Assembly (NCBI GenBank): GCA_904063045.1
Contig: CAJFCJ010000014.1
Location: 1,547,643 to 1,611,642, forward strand
From: Dimorphilus gyrociliatus
Lineage: Eukaryota > Annelida > Polychaeta > Dinophilidae
Length of the DNA stretch: 64,000 nt
Reading direction: 5' to 3'
Numbering within the stretch: the stretch's first letter is position 1; each line of letters begins with the position of its first letter. Under the pieces are notes generated by a model that worked only from the letters and a program-made list of their open reading frames with translations, was not told the DNA's origin and searched no databases. Of the stretch, positions 12,068 through 23,196 are shown piece after piece. A program made the translations under genes and the position numbers.

Positions 12068-12202
12068 ACAGTATATATATACATATATATATATATATAA
12101 ATGTATATATATAATATACAGCATATATATATATGTATATATACATTTTTATATATTTGAATATATATATATACAGTATATATATATTTATATATATATT
12201 GA
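12068..12202. repeat. AT-rich imperfect microsatellite
   Basis: TA/TATAC/TAAA imperfect repeats; any ORF across it is low-complexity. Confidence 0.85.
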
Positions 12203-12660
12203 AACAGCTTATTGCTAACTGAAACATTATATCTTTCATGTTCGTGCTAATAAAATTCATTCCGTCTCTATAACGTTAACATTTTAAAGAGAATTTTACA
12301 TTATTGTCTTTCATGACTTTCGCATGCCATGTTTAAAGAAGTATATACGTTCTGCGCAATTATTTGCATGAAATACATTGTATAGAAGAGTAAATGGTAT
12401 TGGAATCACCGTTTCAGTGTGGGAGCAGTGTCATGCAGCCTGTCTGAATATGTTTCTGTAATACGTATATACTGGAACAGCCCATTGCTTTTTGAAAGAA
12501 ATATACGTATGGAAGAGAATCATTAAAAGAATAGAAAAGATATATCTTATTCTTTTTTTCTTAAACGATTATCGACAATTTTAATTTTCAATTTTTTTTA
12601 TTTATTCATTCTTACACTCATAAATTAACAAGCGGAATTTTCCCAGTAACCAACAAAACG

Positions 12661-13550
12661 TCATTTCCGTATCACGCGACGTGGCCACGTAGCCGTTAAA
12701 TTTGCCACGGAAGGCCAAGATTCACCTTCCGTATCCTCTAGCGATCTCCTGCTAAAAAGTTTCGCAGAATGATAGAGATCGTCGATTCGCTCTTGTACGG
12801 ATTTAATGCGCAGTTCGTTATCAGTCGTTCCATCTTTCTCCGATTTTATCCCATTACGAGTTTCATATATGTTCTCCAAATTCTTGACCCCCTTGTAGGA
12901 CGATTGTTCAGAGTTCAGATTAACGTACAAAACAGAAATACATCGTTTTCCACCTTGTTCGTCTCTAAAATGAGAAGAAATTACGTCTTTTTCGCAATAA
13001 ACCTTCTTTTTCCGTTCTTTCGCCTTTTCCTCAAAGATATTCTTCAGATTGCTAACACTTGGCAACCCTTGATTGCTGTCGTCGATTGAGGAGGTGTAAT
13101 CGACCTTGAGGAGCTCGTAATTTTTCCTATCGCACATCGTTCCCAAGGATTCATAGTTGGAGCCGTCATTGTCATCTAGTGAATTTGTCGACTGCGACGA
13201 TTCGCCTGTTTCGTACTTGTCAGAATTGAAACGACCACTATCTTCGCTAACAGCAATAAACCCGAAGTCGTTCTCAAACGAATACGTTCGCCTAGTCTTC
13301 CATTTATCATCCCAGCTTTCGCATAAGTTCACTATATCGTTTTCAGTCATTATGTCGGTCGACAGGTTGTACTTTAGTGTCGTTTTTAAATCTCTTTCTT
13401 GATTAAAAGACGTGCGGAGACTAGAAGTTCCCAGATACATCTCTGTTAGCCGCGCAAAACTCTTTTCAGAAAAACTTTGACGATGTCGCAAAACGTAAAC
13501 GACGTTTACAATCAACTTTTTATCCCAGAATAAAAAAGCACTGGAAGAGG
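12661..13550 (-). CDS. Unknown protein, 3' terminal exon
   Basis: Long open frame on the minus strand with stop TGA at 12663-12661. The frame is open up to a stop near 13558. A good acceptor (CTCTTCCAG) sits just inside it at about 13551, so this is probably a terminal exon whose upstream exon was not identified. If the gene starts here, the first in-frame ATG is at 13440 (about 259 aa). The protein is hydrophilic, rich in Ser/Asp/Glu/Lys, with no membrane segment. Two similar short motifs occur: LPSVSNLKNIFEEKAKE and WPSVANLTATWPRR; a weaker one reads GVKNLENIYE. I do not recognise the family. The gap to the KCTD gene upstream is only about 230 nt. Confidence 0.5.
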
Positions 13551-13777
13551 AGTTTTAAAATCGACCAAAAGGCGAAAAAGATGGCCAAATCATCGAGGTG
13601 TAAACAGGTAACTAGTAAGTTTGGGCGCGAAAGCGATAAAAAAATAAATATCTGATCTTTTGAGTAACAGAATGAGTACAATCGAAATTTTTTATAGCCT
13701 TTTTATATCGAAACAAGACGAACAGAGAATCAAAGAAAATATATAAAGAAAAAGGTTTAAGTAGCGCAAAAAAAACT

Positions 13778-15255
<1,478 letters not shown>

Positions 15256-15524
15256 TCTGTGACGGGAAACCGGTATAAAATGCGAATTGAAAAAAAAAGC
15301 GGAGCCCGAGTGCGTTCGACAAAGTTCGTGTTTCAGGCCTGAGGGCAGTTCGGCCCTGGGCAAATGCACCGCGTTCTGCATAGAACTACTGCATTTCTCT
15401 TTGTGTTCTCCAATTTGCTTTTTTATTAACTGAATTAGTCTGCTTAACAATATGGCTTATATTATTTTCCAAGCATTGATGAATCTAAAATTAAATAGAC
15501 GAATCGCCACTTCCAACATACCGC

Positions 15525-15534
15525 AGCGCCATCT
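15525..15534 (-). promoter_or_regulatory. AGATGGCGC motif (CTCF-core-like)
   Basis: Reverse-strand AGATGGCGCT, 270 nt upstream of the KCTD start codon. Confidence 0.5.
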
Positions 15535-16062
15535 GTTATAACCACGAATTTAGTTCAAAGAGTCGTGCTTACCTTTAACTATCAAAGACTGTGATTGTCC
15601 TATCGCCGCGTGGTCATGCCGTCAAGAGGAAGAGGACTGAAGGAGTAGGGTTGTTGACGAGACGGCGCCAGAATGGCGTGTGGTAGCAATGTCTACGGGG
15701 GATGGCTTCAGGGCATTTCGTATTTCGCGCGAGATCTCGTAAACACAAACCAGCTTGGTCGATATAGATCTGCTAGTGCTAAAAATCTCCTCTTCTTTCC
15801 TAATGCAACTATTGCAAGAAAGGTCTTTTCTGTATTATTTCTTTCCTAATAGCTATTTTATTAGAGCAAGCGAAAGCAGGTAAAATGGGCATCCGTCCTT
15901 TCCTTTTAACTACTGTATTACAGTCGTTTACATTCTGTTTTTATCGATATTCTTAAGCTTATAATAACATGCCATTAAAAGTGAAAACCCACCCAATTTT
16001 CACTCTTTCTTATAATTTGAATGGAACACTTTGGGCAATTCTTATCGGTCTTATTTCTTAAT

Positions 16063-16072
16063 AGATGGCGCT
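16063..16072 (+). promoter_or_regulatory. AGATGGCGC motif (CTCF-core-like)
   Basis: AGATGGCGCT in the KCTD-IER spacer, forward. Confidence 0.5.
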
Positions 16073-16295
16073 ATAGGCCTTCATCGATGTTCCTACTTAA
16101 AACGATCAGCAATCGCGCTATTATATTTATACTGAATAGCATGTCATTTTGACCTTTATTATCAAATAGCAGACTAAATAACTTGAGAAGTCAATAACTT
16201 TTAATTATTCATAGTATCCAGTTTAGTAGTCATCATGGCAAGTTTAAAGAGCATATCGTGATACACTTATCCAAAAACCTTATGGGGTAAACAAT

Positions 16296-16305
16296 AGATG
16301 GCGCT
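16296..16305 (+). promoter_or_regulatory. AGATGGCGC motif (CTCF-core-like)
   Basis: AGATGGCGCT 233 nt after the previous copy, forward; both copies are preceded by AAT. Confidence 0.5.
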
Positions 16306-17171
16306 CTACTTTTTTTTCTCTTTTTTGAACGCTTGATCATTTTTTTAACGTTGGCAGATGACGCTTTGTATATAGGTCGATCGTACATGTCATTGTTATG
16401 CCCTTTTTCTCAAACTTTGCAAGCACGACACACAAAGACAAGTGAATGAAATCAAATAGTTTTTAGTTAAGTAAATTAACAGATCTCAAAGATCCTTTAG
16501 GGTACCTAGTTATCTGGCGTAAAAAGAATTAATTTAATTGTTTTCATCGGCTTTTTTATGGTAAGGAGTGTAATTAAATATTTTCAGTATTTTACTCACA
16601 GCACCAGTAGTCACGAAAAAAATGATTACAAAGAAAATGTGATTCAATGAAAAAGTCATTGGAAGGTAAAATTTGCAAAAATTTAATATTAAATTACATA
16701 CTCTATTCCGAAATTCGTATATTGCAACATAACTGTACAACCTAGAAAATTTTTATCTGGTAATTTTTTGAAATATCATTATTGCAACATCTTGGAAAAA
16801 TTAGGACATAGGTCATGTCAGTTTATTGCACAATATAACTATGCTTATGATTGTTTCTTAAGGATAAATTTAATATAATGTATATTTTTTTGCGTATATA
16901 CTTAGTTCATTAACCTTTCTTTTAATAAACGCAGAACTGCGTATATATACTGAAAATAAAACAAGAGACCCTGACGTATAAACTTAGTCATAGGATTTGA
17001 GCCTATATTGCTCTGTTTTGTTTACGACGCTAGTAAAAATGACTCATTCTTAACGGCATAACGAACAAAAGGTTGTTTAGGCAATGTTTATTGGGTAAGT
17101 GATTCCTGCTAACCAATCACAGAGCTTGACACAAATATCCGGTTAGTGTTGATTGGCCCCGCCATTTTTTC

Positions 17172-17179
17172 TGACGTCA
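17172..17179 (+). promoter_or_regulatory. Consensus CRE (TGACGTCA) upstream of the IER gene
   Basis: A perfect palindromic cAMP-response element lies about 170 nt upstream of the IER start codon. A CCAAT box is at about 17113-17117 and a GC-rich patch (GGCCCCGCC) at about 17155-17163. This is the layout expected for a CREB-driven immediate early gene. Confidence 0.7.
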
Positions 17180-17350
17180 TACCGGAATTTTAGCTAGAGG
17201 TCATCCACAGTTTCCCCCAAGACTTGCCGGCTGACTATACAGTGAGGAGATTTTAACATTTTATAGGTGAATAGGAATAGGATTATCAACTTGAACATAT
17301 CACTTTAACTTGCTCACTACTATATTCTGAAGAACTAATTGAAAAAAGAA

Positions 17351-17926
17351 ATGGAAGCTCAAAAACTCATCGTTTTATCACTCGGCAAAATGTATGCTTC
17401 GCGCCAAAAACGTACAGGGGTAAACTTACACAAAAACTTACTAGTCTCAACTGTTTTGGTTAAGGCTAGGTCTCAATATGTAACGGATATGGAAAGAACA
17501 GAAGACGACAGTAAGCCAGAAGATGATGATGAAGATGATACTGCTGAAGACCACGTTGTACCTGACCAAACTCCGTCTTTCGATATGGAAAACACAATAG
17601 TAGACTTAGAAAATACTTCGCAAGAAACAGTTGAAGAAGAAACTGACACTACAACCACACTCACATGCGCCAGAGTCTGTAAACGACGACTTACATCAGA
17701 AGAAGAAGAAGAATATCAAACACCTCCCTCAAAAAGACAGAAAAATGTTGAAAGTTATTTGGAACCCATGCAGACTGAACCAGTTCATATTAGTTCTCTA
17801 GTCAATGATTTTAACCACGGATTTACTGGACTGTTAACTTCAGACTTGTCGTGTTCGACATCTGTTAAAGGCCAATCGTCCTTTGCTACATCAGTTTCGT
17901 CGGCGTTAATCGCCTTGACAGTTTAG
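17351..17926 (+). CDS. Immediate early response protein, IER2/IER5 family, intronless
   Basis: 191-aa intronless ORF. The N-terminus MEAQKLIVLSLGKMYASRQK, followed by RTGVNLHKNLLVSTVLVKAR, is the conserved IER domain of vertebrate IER2 and IER5 (family pattern EAQ..M.LS..KMY.SR..RGG..LH..L..S.V...AR). The middle is acidic (DDDEDDTAED, EEEEEY) with a basic nuclear-localisation-like stretch CKRRL and SKRQK. The C-terminus repeats the family ending FNHGFTGLLTS and a hydrophobic tail. In vertebrates these are nuclear proteins induced within minutes by growth factors; IER5 recruits PP2A to HSF1. I chose the ATG at 17351 because it places the conserved EAQ at residue 2, as in the family. A short ATTTA element lies just after the stop, at about 17956-17964. 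Confidence 0.9.
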   Translation: MEAQKLIVLSLGKMYASRQKRTGVNLHKNLLVSTVLVKARSQYVTDMERTEDDSKPEDDDEDDTAEDHVVPDQTPSFDMENTIVDLENTSQETVEEETDTTTTLTCARVCKRRLTSEEEEEYQTPPSKRQKNVESYLEPMQTEPVHISSLVNDFNHGFTGLLTSDLSCSTSVKGQSSFATSVSSALIALTV

Positions 17927-18600
17927 ATATATATATATAATAACTGTTTTTTTGCTATTTATTTCGTATTTGGTTTCAAAAAAGATACATTAATCACAGT
18001 ACTCGATGAACTTTCTCTAAATCTGCGTGAGTCATCTGTAGGCGTAACTTTCTATCCACGTGTATGACGTAATAGCAAGGGCAATAGTAAATTTGGCGGG
18101 AAACCTCCCACCTATAGCGTCATAAACATTTAAGGAATTTAGGTCACGCGTCACTACGAGAAAAGCCCTGGTCATACTGCTTTTAACTGGACTCGGGGGG
18201 AATCTCTATCATAGAGTTCAGTAATAATTAGATACCGTTATTTACTTCCTAATGTCAAAAGGAAAGGATTGGTAATCAAGCATGAGTAAGGAAATCCCGT
18301 CCTATTTTTAATGATTCATCTTGCCCGATATCCTTGGTATAGTACGCAATTACAAGATTCCTTCCTAAAGGCTCAGATAAGCCGAATATAACTAAGCACT
18401 CGCAGAAGAGAGTTCAGAGGTCGGTCACAATAGCGCGCATTTGGCAATGTTCCAGGTCGTCCTATACAAAGGCGTTGTTAATAGTTTCCAAGGTTACACT
18501 CTCCCTCTGTTTATAGGCTCACTTTGCTAGCCAATGTATACACCGACGCGTGGCAACGTTCGATCTTGTGCATAATTACTTTTTGCAGAATCATCCCGAC
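17927..18600. other. Intergenic, IER 3' flank and channel promoter
   Basis: Begins with an AT repeat and TATTTATTT (AU-rich element candidate) just after the IER stop. Near 18.06 kb are CCACGTG (E-box) and TGACGTAA (CRE-like). No exon of the channel gene could be assigned upstream of the ATG at 18601, though an acceptor-like TTTTTGCAG ends near 18589. Confidence 0.5.
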
Positions 18601-20830
18601 ATGACGTCTAAATTAAAGGAAGAGACAACTGTCTTCTTTCAGCGTACGTCTGTGAAAGGGTGCTGGCGTGTTCTTCGCCAAGATAACTCTTTTTTCTTAA
18701 AGAGTCTTTGGGTATTAAGTATCATCGGATTTATTTCTATAGCCCTTTATATGGTTTGTACAATGAGAAATACCAACGAAATAGGCTTATTAAACATGGT
18801 GGTTTTTATCCTTTGTTATATTCACACAGTCAGTGTCAATCTTATTAGAATACTATACATATCCTAAAGTTGCGGTAATGACTGACGACCCAATTGGAGG
18901 GTCATTTGGTATATTTCCATCGATTACAATCTGCAACAATTTCCCTTTTAGTATGGATAAGGTAGAAAATTATTTTTATTCTACAGAATAAAACTACCTA
19001 TTTAACTAAAGTATCGGCTAATAAATGGCGGTCTATAAACTTTTCTTCTTTATTTGCTCATTTATAGATTAATCGACTTAAATTACCAACTATTGATGAG
19101 TTTTATACAAAAGTCGATAAGGCAGCTGAAGCAATTGGTGGAAGTAATAGATTTTTAGAAGGCATAAAGTCAATAGGCGGATATTTTTCATATCTTGGAA
19201 TTAATAACGTTAAGAAAGTAGCTCATAAGAAAGATGAACTCTTCCTGGAATGTAAAGTTATTTTATTGGAAGGTTATCTTAACGATTATAGAAATTGTAC
19301 TACGACTCTGCTGAGTAGAGTTGATCGTTATTTGCATCCAGATTATTTTGCTTGTTACACGTAATATACTTTCCATTCAACTTTTTAAAAGACTTCACAT
19401 TAGCTCATTTTCCTACCTGTTATCGACCAGGATTCGCCCACTATACAATGAATCTTACTCAGACGGTCTCACATCTTTACTCTTAAATGGCTTGCAGACT
19501 GTTCTGCATTTAAAGGAATCTGGAGAAAATCTGAGTTTCAATGGTTCGAAGGGAGCTAAATTTACGGTTGATTCTCAAAGTGTTTCTATTCTATCCAATT
19601 TTCAAAACACCTTCTGCTTTTTTCTTTTCGTTTTCAAAAGTTATACAACATGAATTTACCGTATATATTCTTCTCTTCCAATTCCTATGTTTATAGGTGC
19701 ATCAGCCCGATGCATGGTTTAATGTAAAAATACATGGTCATGACGTTCGTCCATCTTCTATGACTACAGCCCAGATCGCAGGCTCCGCGGATGTAAAACT
19801 TGAAAAACCATATGGAAATTGCTATAATTCATCTTTTATTGAGCCTGTTAAAACTTTGGAAGGTTACAATTTGATGTATTCATCTAGTGCCTGTTATGCC
19901 CTGTGCAAACTAAAAGCTATAGCCGAAAATTGCCAATGTATCGATCCTTATCAATTGATATCACCAGATCACATAAATAAATACAGAAATTATAGTCTTT
20001 GCCATAAATTGCCAGATGTAATTACAAAAGAAAGCATCGAGAAATTCGTGAACAGATTGCAATGCAGGTTGGTAATGAAGACGGGATTTTTTTAATTCCC
20101 TTAATTGCATTGACTATATTTCCCATTAGGGAACGGGAAGTTTTGAAAGCTGAGAAAACTTGTATACCTACATGTAGACCTCCTTGCTTAAGAATGGTGT
20201 ATAAAGTTGATCTAGGAGAGGGTATTTGGCCAGACAAGCGTCAAGTCATGTCCGTGTACGAAGGCCTTATATTAAACAAAGTATTTCATAAAGATTATCT
20301 CGATTACTACGATATATTTAAGAAATGGTCAACAACGAAAGAGCCATCCGATATTCTACTGAACAAAAAAAATAGATTAGAAAAGAATTTAATCTTAGTA
20401 AGGAACCGCACCATTAATAGAATAATTCACTTCATCTCATTTCTTATCCCTTATTATTATAATTACATTATTTCCCTAGCTAAAATTCTACTGGATGTCA
20501 CAAACTGGTTATTTCTCAAGGATCGATCAAAAAGTATATGATGCTGCTGACCTATTTTCACAAATAGGCGGAATTTTAAATCTGTGGACAGGAATTACAT
20601 TTATATTATTAGTCGAGATATTCGAATTCTTATATAGGTTAGTTTAATCCAGTTCGGATTGCATTAAATAATTCAATTAAATATAATGAGATGATATAAA
20701 CAGATTATTTATGCTTAAAACTGCAAAGAAGGCAGAAGAGCGCCTTGGAACATCTCTCCAAAGAACGAGAACGGCACTAAATTTAATAAGAACTGATAAA
20801 ACTCGATGCACGACTGGCCGTCGCAACTAA
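18601..20830 (+). CDS. DEG/ENaC-family sodium channel subunit
   Basis: Eight exons: 18601-18753, 18830-18961, 19068-19360, 19431-19581, 19697-20067, 20130-20397, 20480-20637 and 20704-20830. They total 1653 nt (550 aa) in frame. Layout is typical of the family: cytoplasmic N-terminus with QRTSVKGCWRVL, TM1 LWVLSIIGFISIALYM, the post-TM1 block GIFPSITICNNFPFS, a large cysteine-rich loop (SACYALCKL, NCQCIDPY, TCIPTCRPPC, then a WP motif) and TM2 DLFSQIGGILNLWTGITFILLVEIFEF. Family members form trimeric amiloride-sensitive Na channels gated by peptides, protons, bile acids or touch. The pore triplet that reads G/S-x-S in most members is G-I-T here. The subfamily (FaNaC, BASIC-like or other) is not decided. 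Confidence 0.9.
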
Positions 20831-21709
20831 ATGGATATGAAAAATTTATAAATGAACTTACGATATTCTCTATTCTTCTGTCTTACGTTCGAAAAAAGAA
20901 CTCAAAAACGGATATGGAAATATGAAATCAGTTGCGCCATCTATATTTTCGAAAACAAACTAAGGTTTTTCAGACTTTACTTTGATCATTGTCTATTAAT
21001 GAAATAATTTTTTAATGGCCCATTCTATTCGCTTGAATAGATGCCACGATGCTTTTAGAATTGTACCAGGCTGGATTATATGTATAATTCACATGTCACC
21101 GCACGAATATCGTTATATTGCTTATCTTGAACTTGTTTTTAGAATATATATTTTCACAAGACAAACAAACTTGCAGTAACATTACAATCCGATTTTGAGA
21201 TTAAAATAACCAATACAAATTATCGTTTTATGGTATTTTCCCACATATATTAAGATCTAAATGGCAAAAAAAGTGAACTTGATCGTTTATCATTTCATCA
21301 TAATTGAATAAACTTTTACTTAACTTTGACAAACATAGCGTTATTTTTTATAATAAGTAGGCGTAATTTCAATTGTAATTCACTCTTAATCTAATAATTT
21401 ATATTAAATTTAATTGATTTATACCTCTATTGTACTTACTTTTCTTTTATGTCCAACGGCAATATAAACATTTCATTGGATATGAATATTTATAATCAGA
21501 AGGTATTACATAACTAGGTCAATATTTTAAAAAAATAATGAACAATTATAATTAAGGAAATAAAAAATTATACATAATTTACTTTATGATATTTATCTAT
21601 TAAATTGTATTTATTGCATAGAACACTCAAAAGTTAAAAAGACACTTTTATATACTGCATGGAAAGATATAAATAATCAGCACTAATCCAGTTCTATCCA
21701 GCACATATT
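20831..21709. other. Intergenic between convergent channel and bHLH genes
   Basis: AT-rich 3' flanks of two convergent genes. It contains a reverse AGATGGCGC motif at 20934-20942, about 105 nt past the channel stop. No other feature seen. Confidence 0.6.
20934..20942 (-). promoter_or_regulatory. AGATGGCGC motif (CTCF-core-like)
   Basis: Reverse copy just past the DEG/ENaC stop. Confidence 0.5.
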
Positions 21710-22467
21710 TTATTCTGTTTTTATTCTCTTTTCTAAACTAATTTTCTCTTTTCTTTCTTGATCGTTCGCCCGTGGATGAAGTCGTTTTCTCCCTCTTTTT
21801 ATTGGTACGTGGCAGGTTTTTATTGGCTTTATTTCAATTCCTGAGCTCGTTAGGATGGATCTAAAAAAGAAAACAGCGAAAAGAGGGTGATTAGTTAATA
21901 AAAGTTAATTACTGCGTAATTATCAATAAATATTTCTATAATGATATCTTCTATTTAAGGTTTGTTAGCGTAAAAGTTTTGTATGATTATTCTCTAAGTA
22001 TCGTAATTTAGATGAAAGAATGAAGGTTAATTTTAGGGGGAATTAATAAAAAAATAAAAAAAAGTACCTTAAAGCCGAGATATAATGAATAGCCAAACGA
22101 AGAGTAGCAATCTTCGATAATTTTTGATGCTCGCTTAAGTTTGATTTAGGCACAACTAATCTTAAGGCGTCGAAAGCGTCATTCAGCAAATGCATACGAC
22201 TTCTCTCCCTATGGTTTGTTAGTGGGAAAAAATTAATTATAAATGAGGGATTTTTCTTATCATACTAGGGTTTAAATGGACTTACCTTGCTGTTGCTCCT
22301 TGTCGCGAGAGCGGCTTTGGAACTGTCGACTGGGGAATTAAATCGTAACGTTGCTGGGATGAATGAGGTATTAACTGCTGATTGTAGGCGGAATACGCAA
22401 ATGCTTCATCGTAGTAATAATTAGGTTCGTTATTGAAGTTTCTATAATAATTATTCGGCCTCTCCAT
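21710..22467 (-). CDS. bHLH transcription factor, atonal-superfamily-like
   Basis: Three exons, 22467-22286, 22208-22068 and 21860-21710, sum to 474 nt (157 aa) with all phases agreeing. Exon 1 is rich in Tyr, Asn and Gln. The basic helix-loop-helix domain straddles the first junction: [20 protein letters not shown], a loop with PKSNLSEHQ, then [20 protein letters not shown]. The basic region RERxRMH and the K(L)SKIxTLRLA helix 2 start are diagnostic of group A bHLH factors that bind E-boxes as heterodimers with E proteins. The loop is longer than in NeuroD, Neurogenin or MIST1. The tail is strongly basic ([12 protein letters not shown]). I cannot name the exact orthologue. An inverted CCAAT box (GATTGG) is near 22545. 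Confidence 0.85.
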
Positions 22468-23196
22468 TATTTCTTAGCAAACTGCCAATAGATTAGGAGC
22501 TTAACGCTCTCTTTGGCCACGCCTTTACTTGCGCATCAGTAGCTGATTGGCTGGATTTAGGACGCTCGAGCGTTTATCTTATCAAACCATTTTATTGACA
22601 AGCCAACGACTTTGATGTAGCGTTGATTGATGTTCGTTAAAAGTTATCACCTTCCATCGCTAATTGTTTGTTGAGTGAGCGTGCGGACCAAATACCGTCT
22701 TTTCTGAGACAAACCGGGTTATCGTTTGTCGTGGGAATGCAAATATATGAAAGTTTTATGAAAATATCATTTTTTATTATAAGACATTGGAAAAAGTTCT
22801 TTTATTCTCTATTTTCCAACTGCAAAAGAGGGTGAAAAGTGATCCGATCAAAAAGCAGGTGCATATCTCGAATTGACAACTGGTTTTCTTTATCTGCAAA
22901 AGTTTGCAGGTGCAGTTTCCTTAAAATACAACTGCGCCATCTGTAATAGAAAAGGGTAAGGCAGGTAGAAGGCGCTTCCAGGCTGTAGTGAATGTATTGT
23001 CCTATTTACAAATAGCAGACGTGGGCAACGTATTTCGACCTATTTTTTTCTATTATTTTTCAATATTTTAGCACAGGGTGACCTCTTTTCTACCGATGCG
23101 TATCGAGACATATTGAAAAATCACGATCTCACGTCCGCCACCCTTCTCAAGTTATTCTTTTGCGCAGAGGAGGCGATAAAGGGAAGAACCAAAAAA
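22468..23196. other. Intergenic, divergent promoters of bHLH and P4HA genes
   Basis: The two flanking genes are divergently transcribed. The region contains a reverse AGATGGCGC motif at 22934-22942 and a one-mismatch AGAAGGCGCT at 22967-22976. The frame of P4HA exon 1 is open upstream to about 23070, but no better start was found. Confidence 0.6.
22934..22942 (-). promoter_or_regulatory. AGATGGCGC motif (CTCF-core-like)
   Basis: Reverse copy about 255 nt upstream of the P4HA start codon. Confidence 0.5.

Larger units (their letters stand above)
11299..12660. other. Intergenic with GA and AT microsatellites
   Basis: Holds the GPCR 3' flank, a GA repeat near 11.83 kb and a long AT-rich repeat near 12.07-12.2 kb. 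ORFs here are translations of the repeats. Confidence 0.6.
15256..17350. promoter_or_regulatory. Intergenic region with clustered AGATGGCGC motifs and IER promoter
   Basis: About 2.1 kb between the KCTD and IER start codons, which are transcribed away from each other. It holds AGATGGCGC-type motifs at 15525-15534 (reverse), 16063-16072 and 16296-16305 (both forward), and a one-mismatch copy at 16356-16365. No coding exon was supported. The distal end contains the CRE described separately. Confidence 0.6.

Noticed and set aside
12769-13402. Plus-strand ORFs opposite the unknown gene
   Set aside because: Antisense shadows of the longer minus-strand frame.
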